From Polysphondylium violaceum (lineage: Eukaryota; Evosea; Eumycetozoa; Dictyosteliales; Dictyosteliaceae), in assembly GCA_000277445.1 (NCBI GenBank), contig AJWJ01000217.1, positions 1-36,671 of the forward strand: a DNA stretch of 36,671 nt, given 5' to 3'. Positions 11,476-21,651 of the stretch are shown in pieces. The position numbers and the translations under genes were made by a program. Within the stretch, counting starts at the first letter, position 1. Every line of letters starts with the position of its first letter. The notes beneath the pieces are model-generated. The model was not told the DNA's origin. It made no database searches and saw only the letters and a list, made by a program, of their open reading frames with translations.

Positions 11476-13447
11476 TTATTTGTCTTTGACAGTAGGAGTA
11501 TTGTTGTCACTAGTATCTGTATCAGTATCACTATCTTCGTCCAATGGTTTTCTTGGTCGAACTAGATATCTAAAGAATTCGGGTAAAATATAAGATGTTT
11601 GACGATGAAATAGAAATGGAATAGCAGCCTTTAAGAGTGATAGGTTTGGATCCAATTGTTTACCTAAACCTTCCAATACTATTGTACCCATGACAAGTGT
11701 TGCAAAATTACTTTCAATCTTGACGTGATACTCTCTAACCAATCCCAACACTTCACTCATTAAATGACCCACATGAATATCGCTAATCTTTTTACCTTGA
11801 ATTTCACCAAACACTTTACCTAATCTTTCCTTGAACTCATCTTGATAGATAGTTAGTGTCTATGTATGATTATATATCTTTATATCTATAATACAAACAA
11901 ATTTGTTCTTCAGTACATTGAGCTTCTCTTGCATATCTAATAATTAGTTCTGCGCCTGCTTTACCATCACCTTTGACTACCTCTGTAAATAGTTCAATGA
12001 AATGAGATTTATCTTGTGGGCCCAGTTGGGTAACGAGACCAACGTCTAAAAAGATGAGTTTGGGCAATTCCTTTTTCGATTGTTTAAAGTTGCGAGTGTA
12101 AAAGGGAATCAGACGAGACTCCTTTTCCTGTAATCTATCTCGTCTATCGATTTCGTTGAGTATGGATTTTGATATATTGCTAAAGTCGACGACATTTTGT
12201 TTGGATCGCACGAGGACGTTGCCTGGATGCAAATCGGCGTGTATAAAGTTATCGACAAGCATCATCTGCATGTATGCGTCCAAGCCGATACGGGCCAACA
12301 CGGGGTTGTATGCGTTGTTGGATTTGATGTACTCCATGATGGGCTGGCCAGGCTCAAATGTCTCGACAATGACCTCTTTGGAGACGAGTGGATAGATGGG
12401 ACAGGGGAACACCACCTCTTTGTTGGCGGCAAAGTTGTCGATAAACTTGGACAAGTGCTTGGCCTCCTTGTCCAGGTGCACCTGGTTCATCATCGACTTG
12501 CCAAACTCGAGCACCGATTCGGGCAAACTGAGCCACTTCATGTCGGGTATCATGCTAAATGCCCACACCACCGAGTAGATGATGGCAAAGTCGTTCTTTA
12601 TGTACTCAAACACGTGTGGATGCAACACCTTGACAACCACCACCTGTCCATCCCGCGTTACAGCCTTGTGCACCTGCGCCACCGAGCCAGAGGCCATGGG
12701 GTTTTGTTCAAAGTATAAAAAGAGATCTTGAATGGGTGCGTTAAAGTTCTTTTCAATCGTGTCTCGAGTGAATTCGTATGAATGTGAGGGACATTGGCTG
12801 TGGAGCTGTGAAAACTTTTCACACAACATCTCGGGAAATAGATCGGGTCTCGTACTGATCCATTGACCAAACTTTATCCAACATGTGCCACTGGCCTGTA
12901 TGGTTTCCAATAGCAGCTTCCACCATTGTTCATCGAAACCCGGCAACAACAGCAATGGTGTCGTTGCCATCAATGGTATAAATAATATACCCAGTCGAAT
13001 TAATCTAGCTGTAATTGTATAAAAGTTCAACTCTTCCTCTGGATTACCTGTTATTTCTCTAATTGCGTCTAAAGGATATAATAATTTAATTGTATAATCT
13101 TGTTGTTCTTGTTCTTGTTCTTGTCCAATGATACTTGATTTCTTATTATCATTATCATTATCATTTGATGAAATATATTTACTCTGTTCGTATAAATAAA
13201 TAGACGATGCGCTAAACATCATTATCTTATTATGATTGTTGCTATTCGTTTCATAACTATATTTATATTTATATTTATATTGATTTTCGTCTCTATTATT
13301 GTTATTCTTATTCTTACTACTATTACCACTATTCCTACTATCACTATATTCTTTATAACCTATATTTCCAAAACTACTATTTATACAATTATTTTTCAAG
13401 GTATTTATATTTGGAGGTTTATATCTTAAACTATTCTTCATATACAA
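11476..13447 (-). CDS. ABC1/UbiB-type atypical kinase, ADCK2 group
   Basis: Two exons, 13447-11899 and 11840-11476, phase closed, 637 residues. The N-terminal 110 residues are Asn/Ser/Tyr-rich low complexity, perhaps including a mitochondrial presequence. A hydrophobic stretch follows (LGILFIPLMATTPLLLLPGF) before the KxGQ-type motif (WIKFGQWISTRPDLFP, about 190-205). Then come MASGSVAQVHKA (about 251-262), VVVVKVLHPHV with the invariant Lys, FIHADLHPGN (about 381-390) and the DFG-like FLDVG (about 446-450). The ADCK2 layout is followed through to ESNFATLVMGTIVLEGLG. The family supports coenzyme Q synthesis in mitochondria. The central part (12190-12720) is much richer in G+C than its surroundings, which creates open frames on the other strands. 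The acidic Asp/Thr tail (DEDSDTDTDTSDN) is lineage-specific. Confidence 0.88.
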
Positions 13448-13869
13448 AAGGCATCTATCGTCATTGTAATTATCTTTTGATTAGTATTTGTGTCTCATGA
13501 TGATGATTATGATGCATTGTGAATCTACATTTGCATTTGATAAATAAATACTTTGTAAACCTTTGTGTTGAAAACATAGTATTACTTATACGTATCTATG
13601 TATCTCTATCTATATATGTCTATTTCTACAAACAGAATGAACAAAAAAAATCAAAAACAGAGATATACCCAATTTATATTACTCTGAAAAAAAAGAAAAA
13701 AATTTAAAAAAAAATAAAATGAAAATGCTCATGATGATGTTGACAAGATAAGTGAGGAGATATGAACAATATAATATAATTTGTATATGTCTAAATTCAA
13801 TGAATGTCAACATAAATATCATTCTGATGTATTGTTATAATAACAATAATACTACGATTGTATTATTGT
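13448..13869. other. Intergenic region
   Basis: Between the ADCK2-like gene start and the SAP18 stop. AT-rich with an A-run near 13685-13715. Short open frames here lack coding character. Nothing further seen. Confidence 0.45.
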
Positions 13870-14503
13870 TTACATGTCAGCTGTAGTATCAGCTGTTGAT
13901 TCTTTATTTTCAACTGTTGTTGTAGTTGTAGTTGTAGATGATGTTTCTTTGTCTTCTTCTTCTTTAGATGCTGTGGTTGTTGTATCCATTGGTGTATCTT
14001 GTAAAGAAGTAGTGGTTGTTGATGGTGATGGTAAAGCAGTGTTTTTCAAACATATACTAATAAATTCATAATTAAAGTTCAAGTCCTGTAATGTTTTACT
14101 ATCGAGGTCTGTTTTCTTTGTTGCTGATGAATTTATTGATCCTATGTATCTATGATTATAAAGTCCCTTTTCATTAGGCCCTATAAATCGAATTTCAAAC
14201 ACTATATCCTTTTTTCTAGATGTTTCATTATTCTCTTTAAGCAATGTAACTATATCTCTAAGCGTTGAATGTTTCCTATTATTGCCACCATCATCATCAT
14301 CATCATCATCATCATAATAATAATCTCATTAGTACTACACACCTAGTTGATTCACATCTATAGTCATCTTACCATACATGCAAGTTTGCTTCACCCTCAG
14401 GCACCTCTGAATTTGAAATAAAAGAACTTGTGTCATGAAAAGATCCTTCTTTCATAAACACTCTCAATAAGAGTGGACATGGTTTACTGTTGTATGATAT
14501 CAT
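13870..14503 (-). CDS. sap18: SAP18 (Sin3/HDAC and ASAP-complex subunit)
   Basis: Exons 14503-14373 and 14275-13870; the intron is removed in phase 2 and restores a Trp (LHVW) at the junction. About 178 residues. The SAP18 fold is clear: CPLLLRVFMKEGSFHDTSSF, then EVPEGEANLHVW, STLRDIVTLLKE, RKKDIVFEIRF and a DSKTLQDLNF strand. SAP18 is a ubiquitin-fold adaptor in histone deacetylase (Sin3) and exon-junction-linked ASAP complexes. The core ends near residue 120. A Thr/Ser/Glu low-complexity tail follows (STTTTSLQDTPMDTTTTASK...) and ends TADTTADM. The start at 14503 leaves a very short leader before the conserved CPLLLRVF block. Confidence 0.9.
14288..14315 (+). repeat. (CAT)n microsatellite in the SAP18 intron
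   Basis: Run of CAT units followed by AATAAT, within the single intron of SAP18. A similar CAT run is in the first VAMP7 intron (about 24472-24494). Confidence 0.8.
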
Positions 14504-15013
14504 TGCTTTGTACAATGCAAATCAACAACAATTTAAATTTTTTATTTAATAAATATTATTTTTTTTTTTTCTTGACAAGTTTGAGAAATTCAGAAAAGAA
14601 TTGTACTTATGCGATACTAGGCAACCTTCTTATATATCGACTCAACACTGTTTAACTATACAAAAGCGGTGAGGGATGTGGGTTCAAAATAGATACTTTT
14701 TTATTTTTAAAAAAACCCATAAAATAAAAAATCAACATTTTTGCTCGTTCCACAAATTCCTTAACCAAAAAATCGATATTTTCCAATCTATTAATAATAA
14801 TAATAATAAACACCCATAATTCCTTAAAAATAGCATTAAAAATCTTGAACACATCATACCATGGTATGAAAATAGAGTTTAAAATTCAGGCCTTATGGGA
14901 AGGAGTTATAGTTCGATATATAAAGCCTACAACATGGGAAGAATGAAAAAACAAAATTATTGTTATTTAAATAATAGATATTTATTTTTTATACATATTC
15001 AAATACATACTCA
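14504..15013 (+). promoter_or_regulatory. Divergent region, SAP18 / first FSP1-like gene
   Basis: 510 bases between divergently oriented starts. It contains T-runs near 14552-14571, a 16-base perfect palindrome at 14854-14869, two CCCATAA words (14716-14722, 14813-14819) and a TATATAAAG box-like word near 14918-14926, upstream of the FSP1-like start at 15014. A short minus-strand frame (14652-14852) lacks family similarity I can recognise. Confidence 0.45.
14854..14869. promoter_or_regulatory. 16-bp perfect palindrome TCATACCATGGTATGA
   Basis: Fully self-complementary 16-mer about 145 bases upstream of the first FSP1-like gene, in an otherwise low-complexity AT stretch. It could be a site for a dimeric transcription factor. 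No known factor is assigned. Confidence 0.45.
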
Positions 15014-16219
15014 ATGTCTGATATTCAAAATATTTCATCAAGAAGATATACAATTAAACCAAGAAAAGAAAATGGTAAAAAGAATGTAGTTATCGTTGGA
15101 GGTGGTTATGGTGGATTTGCAGCCGCCAAACAATTGGATAAAGACTATAATGTAACTTTGATTGAAAGAAAGAAAGCTTTTTATCACAATATTGCCGCTG
15201 TTAGAGTACCTTTGGACCATACACTTGTTGAAAGGGCTTTTATTTCCTATGACAATTTATTAAAGAATGGTTATGTGTTGCATGCTAATGTAAGAGAAAT
15301 ATCTTCCACATTGGTTACATTGGATGATGATCAAACTATTGCTTTTGACTATTTAATCATTGCCACTGGTACAAATAATATTACTCCATTCAAGTATTGT
15401 GTCGATGTAGATGACAATGTACCCTCCTATTTCAAATCAATGAGTGACTCAATCAAACAAGCTTCCTCTATCCTCATCGTTGGTGGTGGTGCCGTGGGTG
15501 TTGAATTTGCTGGTGAAATTAGAGACAAATACAAGGAAAAAAAAATTACCATCTTGAATGCCTCTCAACATTTGATAAATGATAAATTGACTAGTAAATT
15601 TTATAAACGTTTAGACACATTGCTGGAAAAGAACAAGATTCAAGTCATAGTCAACGATAGATTGACTGCTCCAGACAGCATCAATGTTTCCATTCGATCT
15701 GGAACTCTCCAAACTTATAATGTTGAAAGAAAGGTTTACATAACCGAAAAGGGTGTTGAAATTGAATCTGATCTAATATTTTATTGTATTGGTAACACTG
15801 TCAACAACCAAACACTCACCACTCATTTCTCCAATGTCATTGATCAACAAGGTAGAATCAAAGTCAACAAATCACTTCAAGTTGAAGGCTATTCAAATAT
15901 CTTTGCCATTGGTGATGTAAATAATGTTCCAGAGCTCAAAACTTCCTTCAATGCAGGATTCCACGCCTCTGTTGTTGCAAAAAATATTCCTTTAATTGAA
16001 AAATCCAATGATTTCAAGACACCTAAACTTAATGAGCACAATGTAGCAGCTCAAGCTATGATTGGTATTTCATTTGGAAAATCAGATGGACTCCTTCAAA
16101 TGCCAAATGGTTGGGTATTTGGTGCTTTCTTGATGAAAATGCTCAAATCAAAAGATTTATTCCTCTCTCGTTTTAACAACAAAGAATTTAATTCACCTAA
16201 ACCTTTTTTCAAATTATAA
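15014..16219 (+). CDS. AIFM2/FSP1-like FAD oxidoreductase, copy 1
   Basis: Intronless, 401 residues. Two Rossmann motifs: FAD-binding VVIVGGGYGG (about 25-34) and NADH-binding ILIVGGGAVGVEF (about 153-165). ATGT lies near 117-120 and the C-terminal FAD motif NIFAIGDV near 294-301. This is the pyridine nucleotide-disulphide oxidoreductase fold of the AIF-homologous AMID/FSP1 group, which in animals reduces coenzyme Q and protects membranes from lipid peroxidation. The animal N-myristoylation start (MGxxxS) is absent. The leader (MSDIQNISSRRYTIKPRKEN) is basic and shares RKENGK with copy 2. Sequence similarity to copy 3 is higher than to copy 2. Coding uses mostly A/T-ending codons. Substrate is inferred from the family. 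Confidence 0.86.
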   Translation: MSDIQNISSRRYTIKPRKENGKKNVVIVGGGYGGFAAAKQLDKDYNVTLIERKKAFYHNIAAVRVPLDHTLVERAFISYDNLLKNGYVLHANVREISSTLVTLDDDQTIAFDYLIIATGTNNITPFKYCVDVDDNVPSYFKSMSDSIKQASSILIVGGGAVGVEFAGEIRDKYKEKKITILNASQHLINDKLTSKFYKRLDTLLEKNKIQVIVNDRLTAPDSINVSIRSGTLQTYNVERKVYITEKGVEIESDLIFYCIGNTVNNQTLTTHFSNVIDQQGRIKVNKSLQVEGYSNIFAIGDVNNVPELKTSFNAGFHASVVAKNIPLIEKSNDFKTPKLNEHNVAAQAMIGISFGKSDGLLQMPNGWVFGAFLMKMLKSKDLFLSRFNNKEFNSPKPFFKL

Positions 16220-16300
16220 TTATAACAATAAATCACATTTTATTTCTTATTTACTTGGTTTTTCTATTTAATTAAATATTGTTTCTTGTCAACATTTTAC

Positions 16301-19053
16301 TTAAGAAGTATCCATTTTTGGTGGCACACCAGGGATAGGTAGGAATTTATGTAATTCAGAACCTGAACTAGTTTCAGAAGTCTTTGATCTTTTAGGAGAT
16401 TTAAGATCACCATCCTCATCATCACTCTCATCATAAGCGTAGGATCTATGTATGTTAACAGGGTTTGGTGGGTCAATGCATGTAGGCTTTGGCTCAGCAC
16501 AACTACCAACTTGATTTGTTCTAGGAGTGAGATCAATCATGTCTTTCGAATGGCACTTGGTATTATATCCAACGATGATATTGTTACTCATTGCCTCTTC
16601 TACTCTATCCAATAAAATTTCTTCAAGGTCCTCTACTATTGTTTTTGGAGGAATAATTCGATCAAGATGAGCAGGTTGAAAACCTTCACATCTATGAAGC
16701 TTTCTAAATTTTTCACTCTTATAATATGTACCACCACTTGGATATGCAGTTGAACTTTCTTTGAGTCTGTTATACTGTTTATAAAACCTAACTAAATTGA
16801 CAATATAATAATTGAGATAATTTAACTCTGTACCTGAAAATCTTCCAGTTGCCTTTCCTGCGGATCTGTATGCATTAAGTTCAGCAAATTTTTTAATCCA
16901 ATCCCATTTTTTATTTGGCTCTTCATGAGGATTATACCCTTCAAGTTTATCTTCTTCATCTTGTTTTGGCTCAAAAAAGAATTCTGCATGAAATAGTGGC
17001 ACAGTCAAATCTGTATAATCAGCGGGATCTAATTCTTCAGTGGCACCTTTACTCTTTGATTTTGCTTTTTTTTTTGATTGCGTCTTCGGACATTTTTTCT
17101 ATACCACATTTGGTATCTGCAATAAGAGGATCAGGGTTAAATCCTTTTAGATTATTGACATCATTTGGATAAAAGAATGATAGAGGTCTTGTTTTAGATT
17201 TTGTTGTTGGATCAACTGTTGCTTTTTGATACTTTGGTCCTAAGCCACTCGCATCACCATATAAATTAACAGTATTAAAAGGCTCTTTTTTGGCCAATAA
17301 TAACTCTTTTAAATAATCTGCTACTTTTTTATCATCAAAGCAAAACTATAAATTAATTGATATTAATAATTTTAATATTATTTATGTTTTTTATAAATAA
17401 CTACATACAATACTACCGAGATGATGAAGTTGACCTCTAACCCTATTTGAATCACCAATACAAACTGTATCACCATCGTGTTGAATCCCAATCTTTTCAT
17501 GTTTATCAGATTCTTCAAAAAACGAATTCACTTCATAAACTCCCCATAATGGTTTTTGGTTGACAAAAGATGGAAATTTACTTTTTTGATTCTAAAGTAG
17601 AATGATTGATTATTAATAACTATGCTATATATATAAATATTAATAGATTACATACTTGAGTGGATACATAAAGTAATTTGCCCATAATTTGAGAAGCAGC
17701 CAACCAAGAATCAATACCATACTCAACTGGGGAGCAAATGTATTTTTCTTCCTTTTTACCAGAAAATCTAGCTAAATGAATTGCTTTCTTGTCATCTTCA
17801 GCACATTTACTATAGAATGGATCCCAAGTGTATGGTTCAACTACATCTTTTTTCAACTATTAAAAGTTAATATACAGCATAGATAAGATTTAATAATAAT
17901 GCATACCTCCTTGTTTACTGTCGAGGTTGGGTTTTTAAAACATCCATGGTCCTCATTCTGACGTCTTGGATCTTATTGTGGAATTAAAGTTAATTAATAA
18001 ATATTTAAATCTTGAAAGAGATAAAGAAAATACTTACAAAACGCGATTGCATCTATAAATTTAGGATTATTTGGATCTGCTATGCTTAAACTTAAACTCG
18101 CTCTTTGATAGCATTGACTTGGATATGCTTTTGTGAAAATTTCATCAAATTTGAGCATTGTTGATTGCCATGCTGTTTTACACTCATCAGCTTTATCGTC
18201 CAATTCTTCATAGCTTAGAGTTAAAGAAGATGTTTTATGAGATTTATCCCAAAGTGGTGAAAGATCTTTGCGACAGTTTCCATGTATATTTGTTTTAACA
18301 ATCATTGGTCTTGATACTCTAAATAGATTAATAATTTCTTGAAAGCCTATATAGATAGTAATTAATATATGTATATAGTGTATTGTTTAATAAACAATTG
18401 TTTACCTGCAGGATTAAAATTAAAACAAAAAGCATGTTGACTAGGATTACTTTTACTGACACCAAACACAGCATCTGTGTATGGCATGGGGAGACTATGA
18501 TCGACAATAAATCCGTTGTAGGATGCATCATGAGAGATAAGGTATTTGGCATGTGCGTGTTCAAATTTAGCCACCGAGGGTTTATCAAAATTTTTTGTAT
18601 TCTTTGCTTTACTACTCTCATGAAACCAAGATTGAAAGGTCTTTACATTTGCAATTTCACATTTTGGATTATCAATTGTTTCAATAAATTCTTTGAAACC
18701 CACATCACGTATTTTAGATTGTGATTCCTATTTATATTAAATATTAGCATAAAGTTTAATAAACAAGCAATGATAACAATACATACCAATGTAAATGTTT
18801 TACCATTTAGATCATTATAAAATAAAGTGTATTTAACTTTATCATCAATTGCGCCTGCTTCCTTGAGGACTAACCACCAGTTTACCTTTTCCCAATTAGG
18901 GTTAGAGGCAGAGTTTGTAGTCGAAGGCACTTGACAATAGTTTTGAAACTCTCCTTTTTTCGCTAAACCTTTTTCAAAAAATAAAACCAAGCAAATAATA
19001 AATAATAGTAGTATAAAACTACTTTTATTTTTACTGCTATATAACTTTATCAT
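16301..19053 (-). CDS. DNase II-like nuclease with long C-terminal extension
   Basis: Exons 19053-18787, 18727-18406, 18346-18038, 17971-17907, 17856-17656, 17591-17409 and 17345-16301; all intron phases close. An N-terminal signal segment (SSFILLLFIICLVLFFEKGLA) is followed by the DNase II layout: NWWLVLKEAG near the start, the first HxK in HAHAKY with FIVDHSLPMPY after it, QHAFCFNFNP, DSWLAASQIMGKLLYVSTQ and the second HxK (DKHEKIG). The family's TVCIGDSNR and GSIFCF close the domain. Acid DNase II degrades DNA in lysosomes. About 400 further residues follow that I cannot assign, ending in an acidic, basic-patched tail (YDESDDEDGDLKSPKRSK). Within the last exon the frame breaks once, at a ten-base A-run (17066-17075): one base less would keep the frame. 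It is convergent with copy 1, with 81 bases between stops. Confidence 0.8.
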
Positions 19054-19323
19054 CTTTATAGTTATTATAGTGAATAAATCAAACCATTTTTTTTAGACGA
19101 TGATCACCCACCAAGTGATTATCGGTTGAAATCCCACAAGACTCTCGTAGGACTAAAATTAGAAAAAAAAAAAAGGAGATAATTTAAAAAAAAAAAAAAA
19201 ATACTCATTGGTGATTTTAAAGAGTTCAAAGAATGAAAGCTTTTGTGAGGGGTCACAAATAAAATAATAAAAGTAATTTAATAATTGAAATAAGATATTA
19301 ATTTATTTCAATACTCAAAGGAT

Positions 19324-19605
19324 TTATAAATCATCGAGCTCGACCAATTCACACCCACAATATTTACAATAAAGCTCTAAAAGTTCAGTTGGTTGTTTCG
19401 CATCAACAATTGGGGCAATAGGAAGAATAGATGCATTGTAATTTGAACCTGTCATTGATTTAGATCCACTGTTTGAACGAATACAAGAAGCCATTTTTTT
19501 GGTTGGATTAGCAATTTGGGAAAGGGAACCTAATTTAAATTCCAAAATAAAAATTAAAAATCAATAATCAAATACTTTATCCTAATCTTACGAACCGAAA
19601 ATCAT
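19324..19605 (-). CDS. hssA-like small protein with Cys-rich tail
   Basis: Two exons: a ten-base first exon, 19605-19596 (ATG ATT TTC G), and 19529-19324, giving 71 residues, MIFGSLSQIANPTKKMAS.... The start MxxGS(I/L)S.I.NP and the tiny first exon recall the hssA/2C/7E family of short dictyostelid developmental proteins, but the family's Gly-rich tail is replaced by ILPIAPIVDAKQP and a CKYCGCE cysteine cluster. The donor (GTTCGT) is weak, so the splice should be treated as likely, not certain. Function of the family is unknown. It is divergent from FSP1-like copy 2. Confidence 0.6.
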
Positions 19606-20060
19606 CTTTTTATGTATATTTTTATGAATGAATTAAAAAGCTACCTTTTTTTATTTATACAATTTCAAACAAGTTGACAGTGTTTAATGTTGCCATTATT
19701 GACAAACTTGTCTCAATATTTATTTATAATGATTGGCTGGAGACATTATTTCCTTCCCCAAATTTGTGTTTTTATTTATTTTTTTTTTGTTTTTTTTTTC
19801 GTTTTTTTTTTTTTTTTCCTTTTTTGCAAATACCAAAAAAAAGATGCATCACAATTGTGCTTTTGCAATCAAACTATTTGTTGTAAGATGTGATTCCTTT
19901 TTAGGACAAAGCAACACAAATGAATAGGTGTATATGAAAACTTAAACATAGGTCATCATGACATGTATGTGGTAATAGACATGTATAAAACCAGAGGAGA
20001 ATAGTTTTCTTCTTTTCTTTTTTATCTTATAAACAACAAGTAATAGTAATTAACAGAATC
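19606..20060 (+). promoter_or_regulatory. Divergent promoter, hssA-like gene / FSP1-like copy 2
   Basis: Contains T-runs (about 19777-19824). Closer to copy 2 there is a cluster: GTCATCATGAC (19952-19962), two direct copies of GACATGTAT (19960-19968 and 19978-19986) and a TATAAAA box-like word (about 19984-19990), 70-110 bases before the start codon. Short open frames over the T-run (Phe-rich) are artefacts. Confidence 0.5.
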
Positions 20061-21272
20061 ATGTCATTAGTACCAAAATATCATATTCCAGCCAGAAAAG
20101 AGAATGGAAAGAGAAATGTAGTGATTGTTGGTGGAGGATTTGGTGGCTACTCTGCTGCCAAACTATTGGACAAGGATTACAATGTCATTTTGGTCGAAAG
20201 AAATAAATTATTTTACAATTGTATAGCGGCTGTGCGTGTGCCCTTGGAGCCACGATTGGTGGAGACTACTTTTCTTTCCTATGACAACCTACTAAAGAAT
20301 GGATATGTTTTGATTGCAAATGTCAAAGAGATTTCGCCCACCTGTGTATTATTGGACGACGACCAAAGCATCTCTTTTGATTACCTGATTGTGGCCACTG
20401 GTACAAATAATACTTCCCCTTTCAAGGCCCCACACTTCACTGAGTCATTTGGCGTTGATCAAGTTCCATTATACTTTCAATCGATATGTGATGCAATTAG
20501 AGACTCTAGTTCGGTGTTGATTGTCGGTGGAGGTTCGGTGGGTGTTGAGTTTGCTGGAGAGATTAGAGAAAAGTATAAAGATAAACGTATTACTTTGCTC
20601 CATGGTGGCAATCGTTTAGTGAATAACAAAATGAACGAAAAGTTTTATGCACAAGTAGACAGACTCGTTCAAAGTCACAATATCAATGTCATCCTCAATG
20701 AAAGATTATCCACGCCCCAAGACATCAAAGATAAACTCAAAGACGGTGTTTGTCACACCTACACGGTCGAAAAGAAAATCTACACTACAGACCAGGGCAC
20801 ACAAATTGAAGCAGATCTTGTCTTTTACTGCATTGGCAACAGTGTCAACACATCGATTCTCGCCACCCACTTTTCAAACTCACTTGACGAGAATGGTAGA
20901 GTTATAGTCAACCTTTCTCTCCAAATTCAAGGCCATTCAAATATATTTGCCATTGGTGATATTACAAATATACCAGAATTCAAAGAAGCCTATAATGCCA
21001 TCTACCATTCTCGCGTCGTCTGTAAAAACCTCCCCCTTCTTGACAAATGCAACGATTTCCAACCCTCACCCACTCTCTATCAACACGTAATTAATCCCAA
21101 ACCAATGATTGGCATTTCATTTGGAAAGACTGACGGCTGCGTACAATTTCAAAATGGATGGGTGTTTGGCGCCTTTCTTACAAAATTACTCAAAAGCAAT
21201 AATCTGCTCATTAATCGTGTTGCCAAAGACTTAAATTCACCCAAACCCTATTTTCATCTAAACAATAATTGA
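20061..21272 (+). CDS. AIFM2/FSP1-like FAD oxidoreductase, copy 2
   Basis: Intronless, 403 residues. Same architecture as copy 1: VVIVGGGFGG near residue 24, VLIVGGGSVGVEF near 155, IFAIGDI near 297 and a C-terminal NSPKPYFHL. A short insertion (HFTESFGVDQ) lies after the ATGTNNTSPFK segment. It shares the RKENGK leader with copy 1. It is the most divergent of the three, although it lies between the two more similar ones. Predicted NAD(P)H-quinone oxidoreductase; substrate and localisation are inferred only. The start at 20061 follows the promoter repeats and the TATAAAA-like word. Confidence 0.86.
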   Translation: MSLVPKYHIPARKENGKRNVVIVGGGFGGYSAAKLLDKDYNVILVERNKLFYNCIAAVRVPLEPRLVETTFLSYDNLLKNGYVLIANVKEISPTCVLLDDDQSISFDYLIVATGTNNTSPFKAPHFTESFGVDQVPLYFQSICDAIRDSSSVLIVGGGSVGVEFAGEIREKYKDKRITLLHGGNRLVNNKMNEKFYAQVDRLVQSHNINVILNERLSTPQDIKDKLKDGVCHTYTVEKKIYTTDQGTQIEADLVFYCIGNSVNTSILATHFSNSLDENGRVIVNLSLQIQGHSNIFAIGDITNIPEFKEAYNAIYHSRVVCKNLPLLDKCNDFQPSPTLYQHVINPKPMIGISFGKTDGCVQFQNGWVFGAFLTKLLKSNNLLINRVAKDLNSPKPYFHLNNN

Positions 21273-21344
21273 ATAAATCATATCTAACAGTAATCACATT
21301 TTATTTATTCAAAAGATAGTTAGAACCTGACAATAAAGAACAAA

Positions 21345-21413
21345 ACACGTGGAATTCAATCCAAATTCCACAGAGAATGTGTAGCGAGGCCCAACGCCCA
21401 CCCTCGCGTTTTT
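21345..21413 (+). other. GC-rich double-hairpin island before FSP1-like copy 3
   Basis: Two perfect inverted repeats sit in an AT-rich gap: GTGGAATT-N7-AATTCCAC (21349-21371) and GCGAGG-N12-CCTCGC (21384-21407), the second followed at once by G and a TTTTT run (21409-21413). This could be a short structured RNA with a Pol III-like T-run end, or paired protein sites in the copy 3 promoter (a CACGTG word at 21346-21351 overlaps the first). No known RNA family fits. Confidence 0.4.
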
Positions 21414-21651
21414 ATATGAATAATTTTGGCGTCATTTCCAAACGACACTTTTTTTTCTTCGTGAATGTTTTTTGAAAAAATTTATGCATGATCAAATGTG
21501 GAATGGTGGGGATGAGAATCGATTTCAAATAATTGTTTTTTTTTTTTCAAAAAAATTTTTTAACGACTTTTTTTTCAAAACCAGCCGGAACAACAAAGGG
21601 CCAAATTCAAAAAAAATGTTTTATTTAGTCTTTTAAACATTTTTAGATAAC

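Noticed and set aside
12197-12718. Plus-strand open frames opposite the ADCK2-like gene
   Set aside because: Shadow of a GC-rich coding segment on the other strand; no recognisable domain.
14716-14819. Two CCCATAA words resembling the dictyostelid upstream element (DUSE) of small RNA genes
   Set aside because: No class I-type RNA or other structured RNA could be seen at the expected distance downstream; likely chance in AT-rich DNA.
14652-14852. Minus-strand frame MFKIFNAIFKELWVF...
   Set aside because: Short, AT-driven, no similarity I could support; perhaps a worn fragment of a local family, but unprovable here.
19124-19134. GGTTGAAATCC, similar to a tRNA B-box
   Set aside because: No T-stem pairing and no cloverleaf around it.
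19674-19927. Three overlapping Phe-rich frames over T-runs
   Set aside because: Homopolymer T artefact in a promoter.
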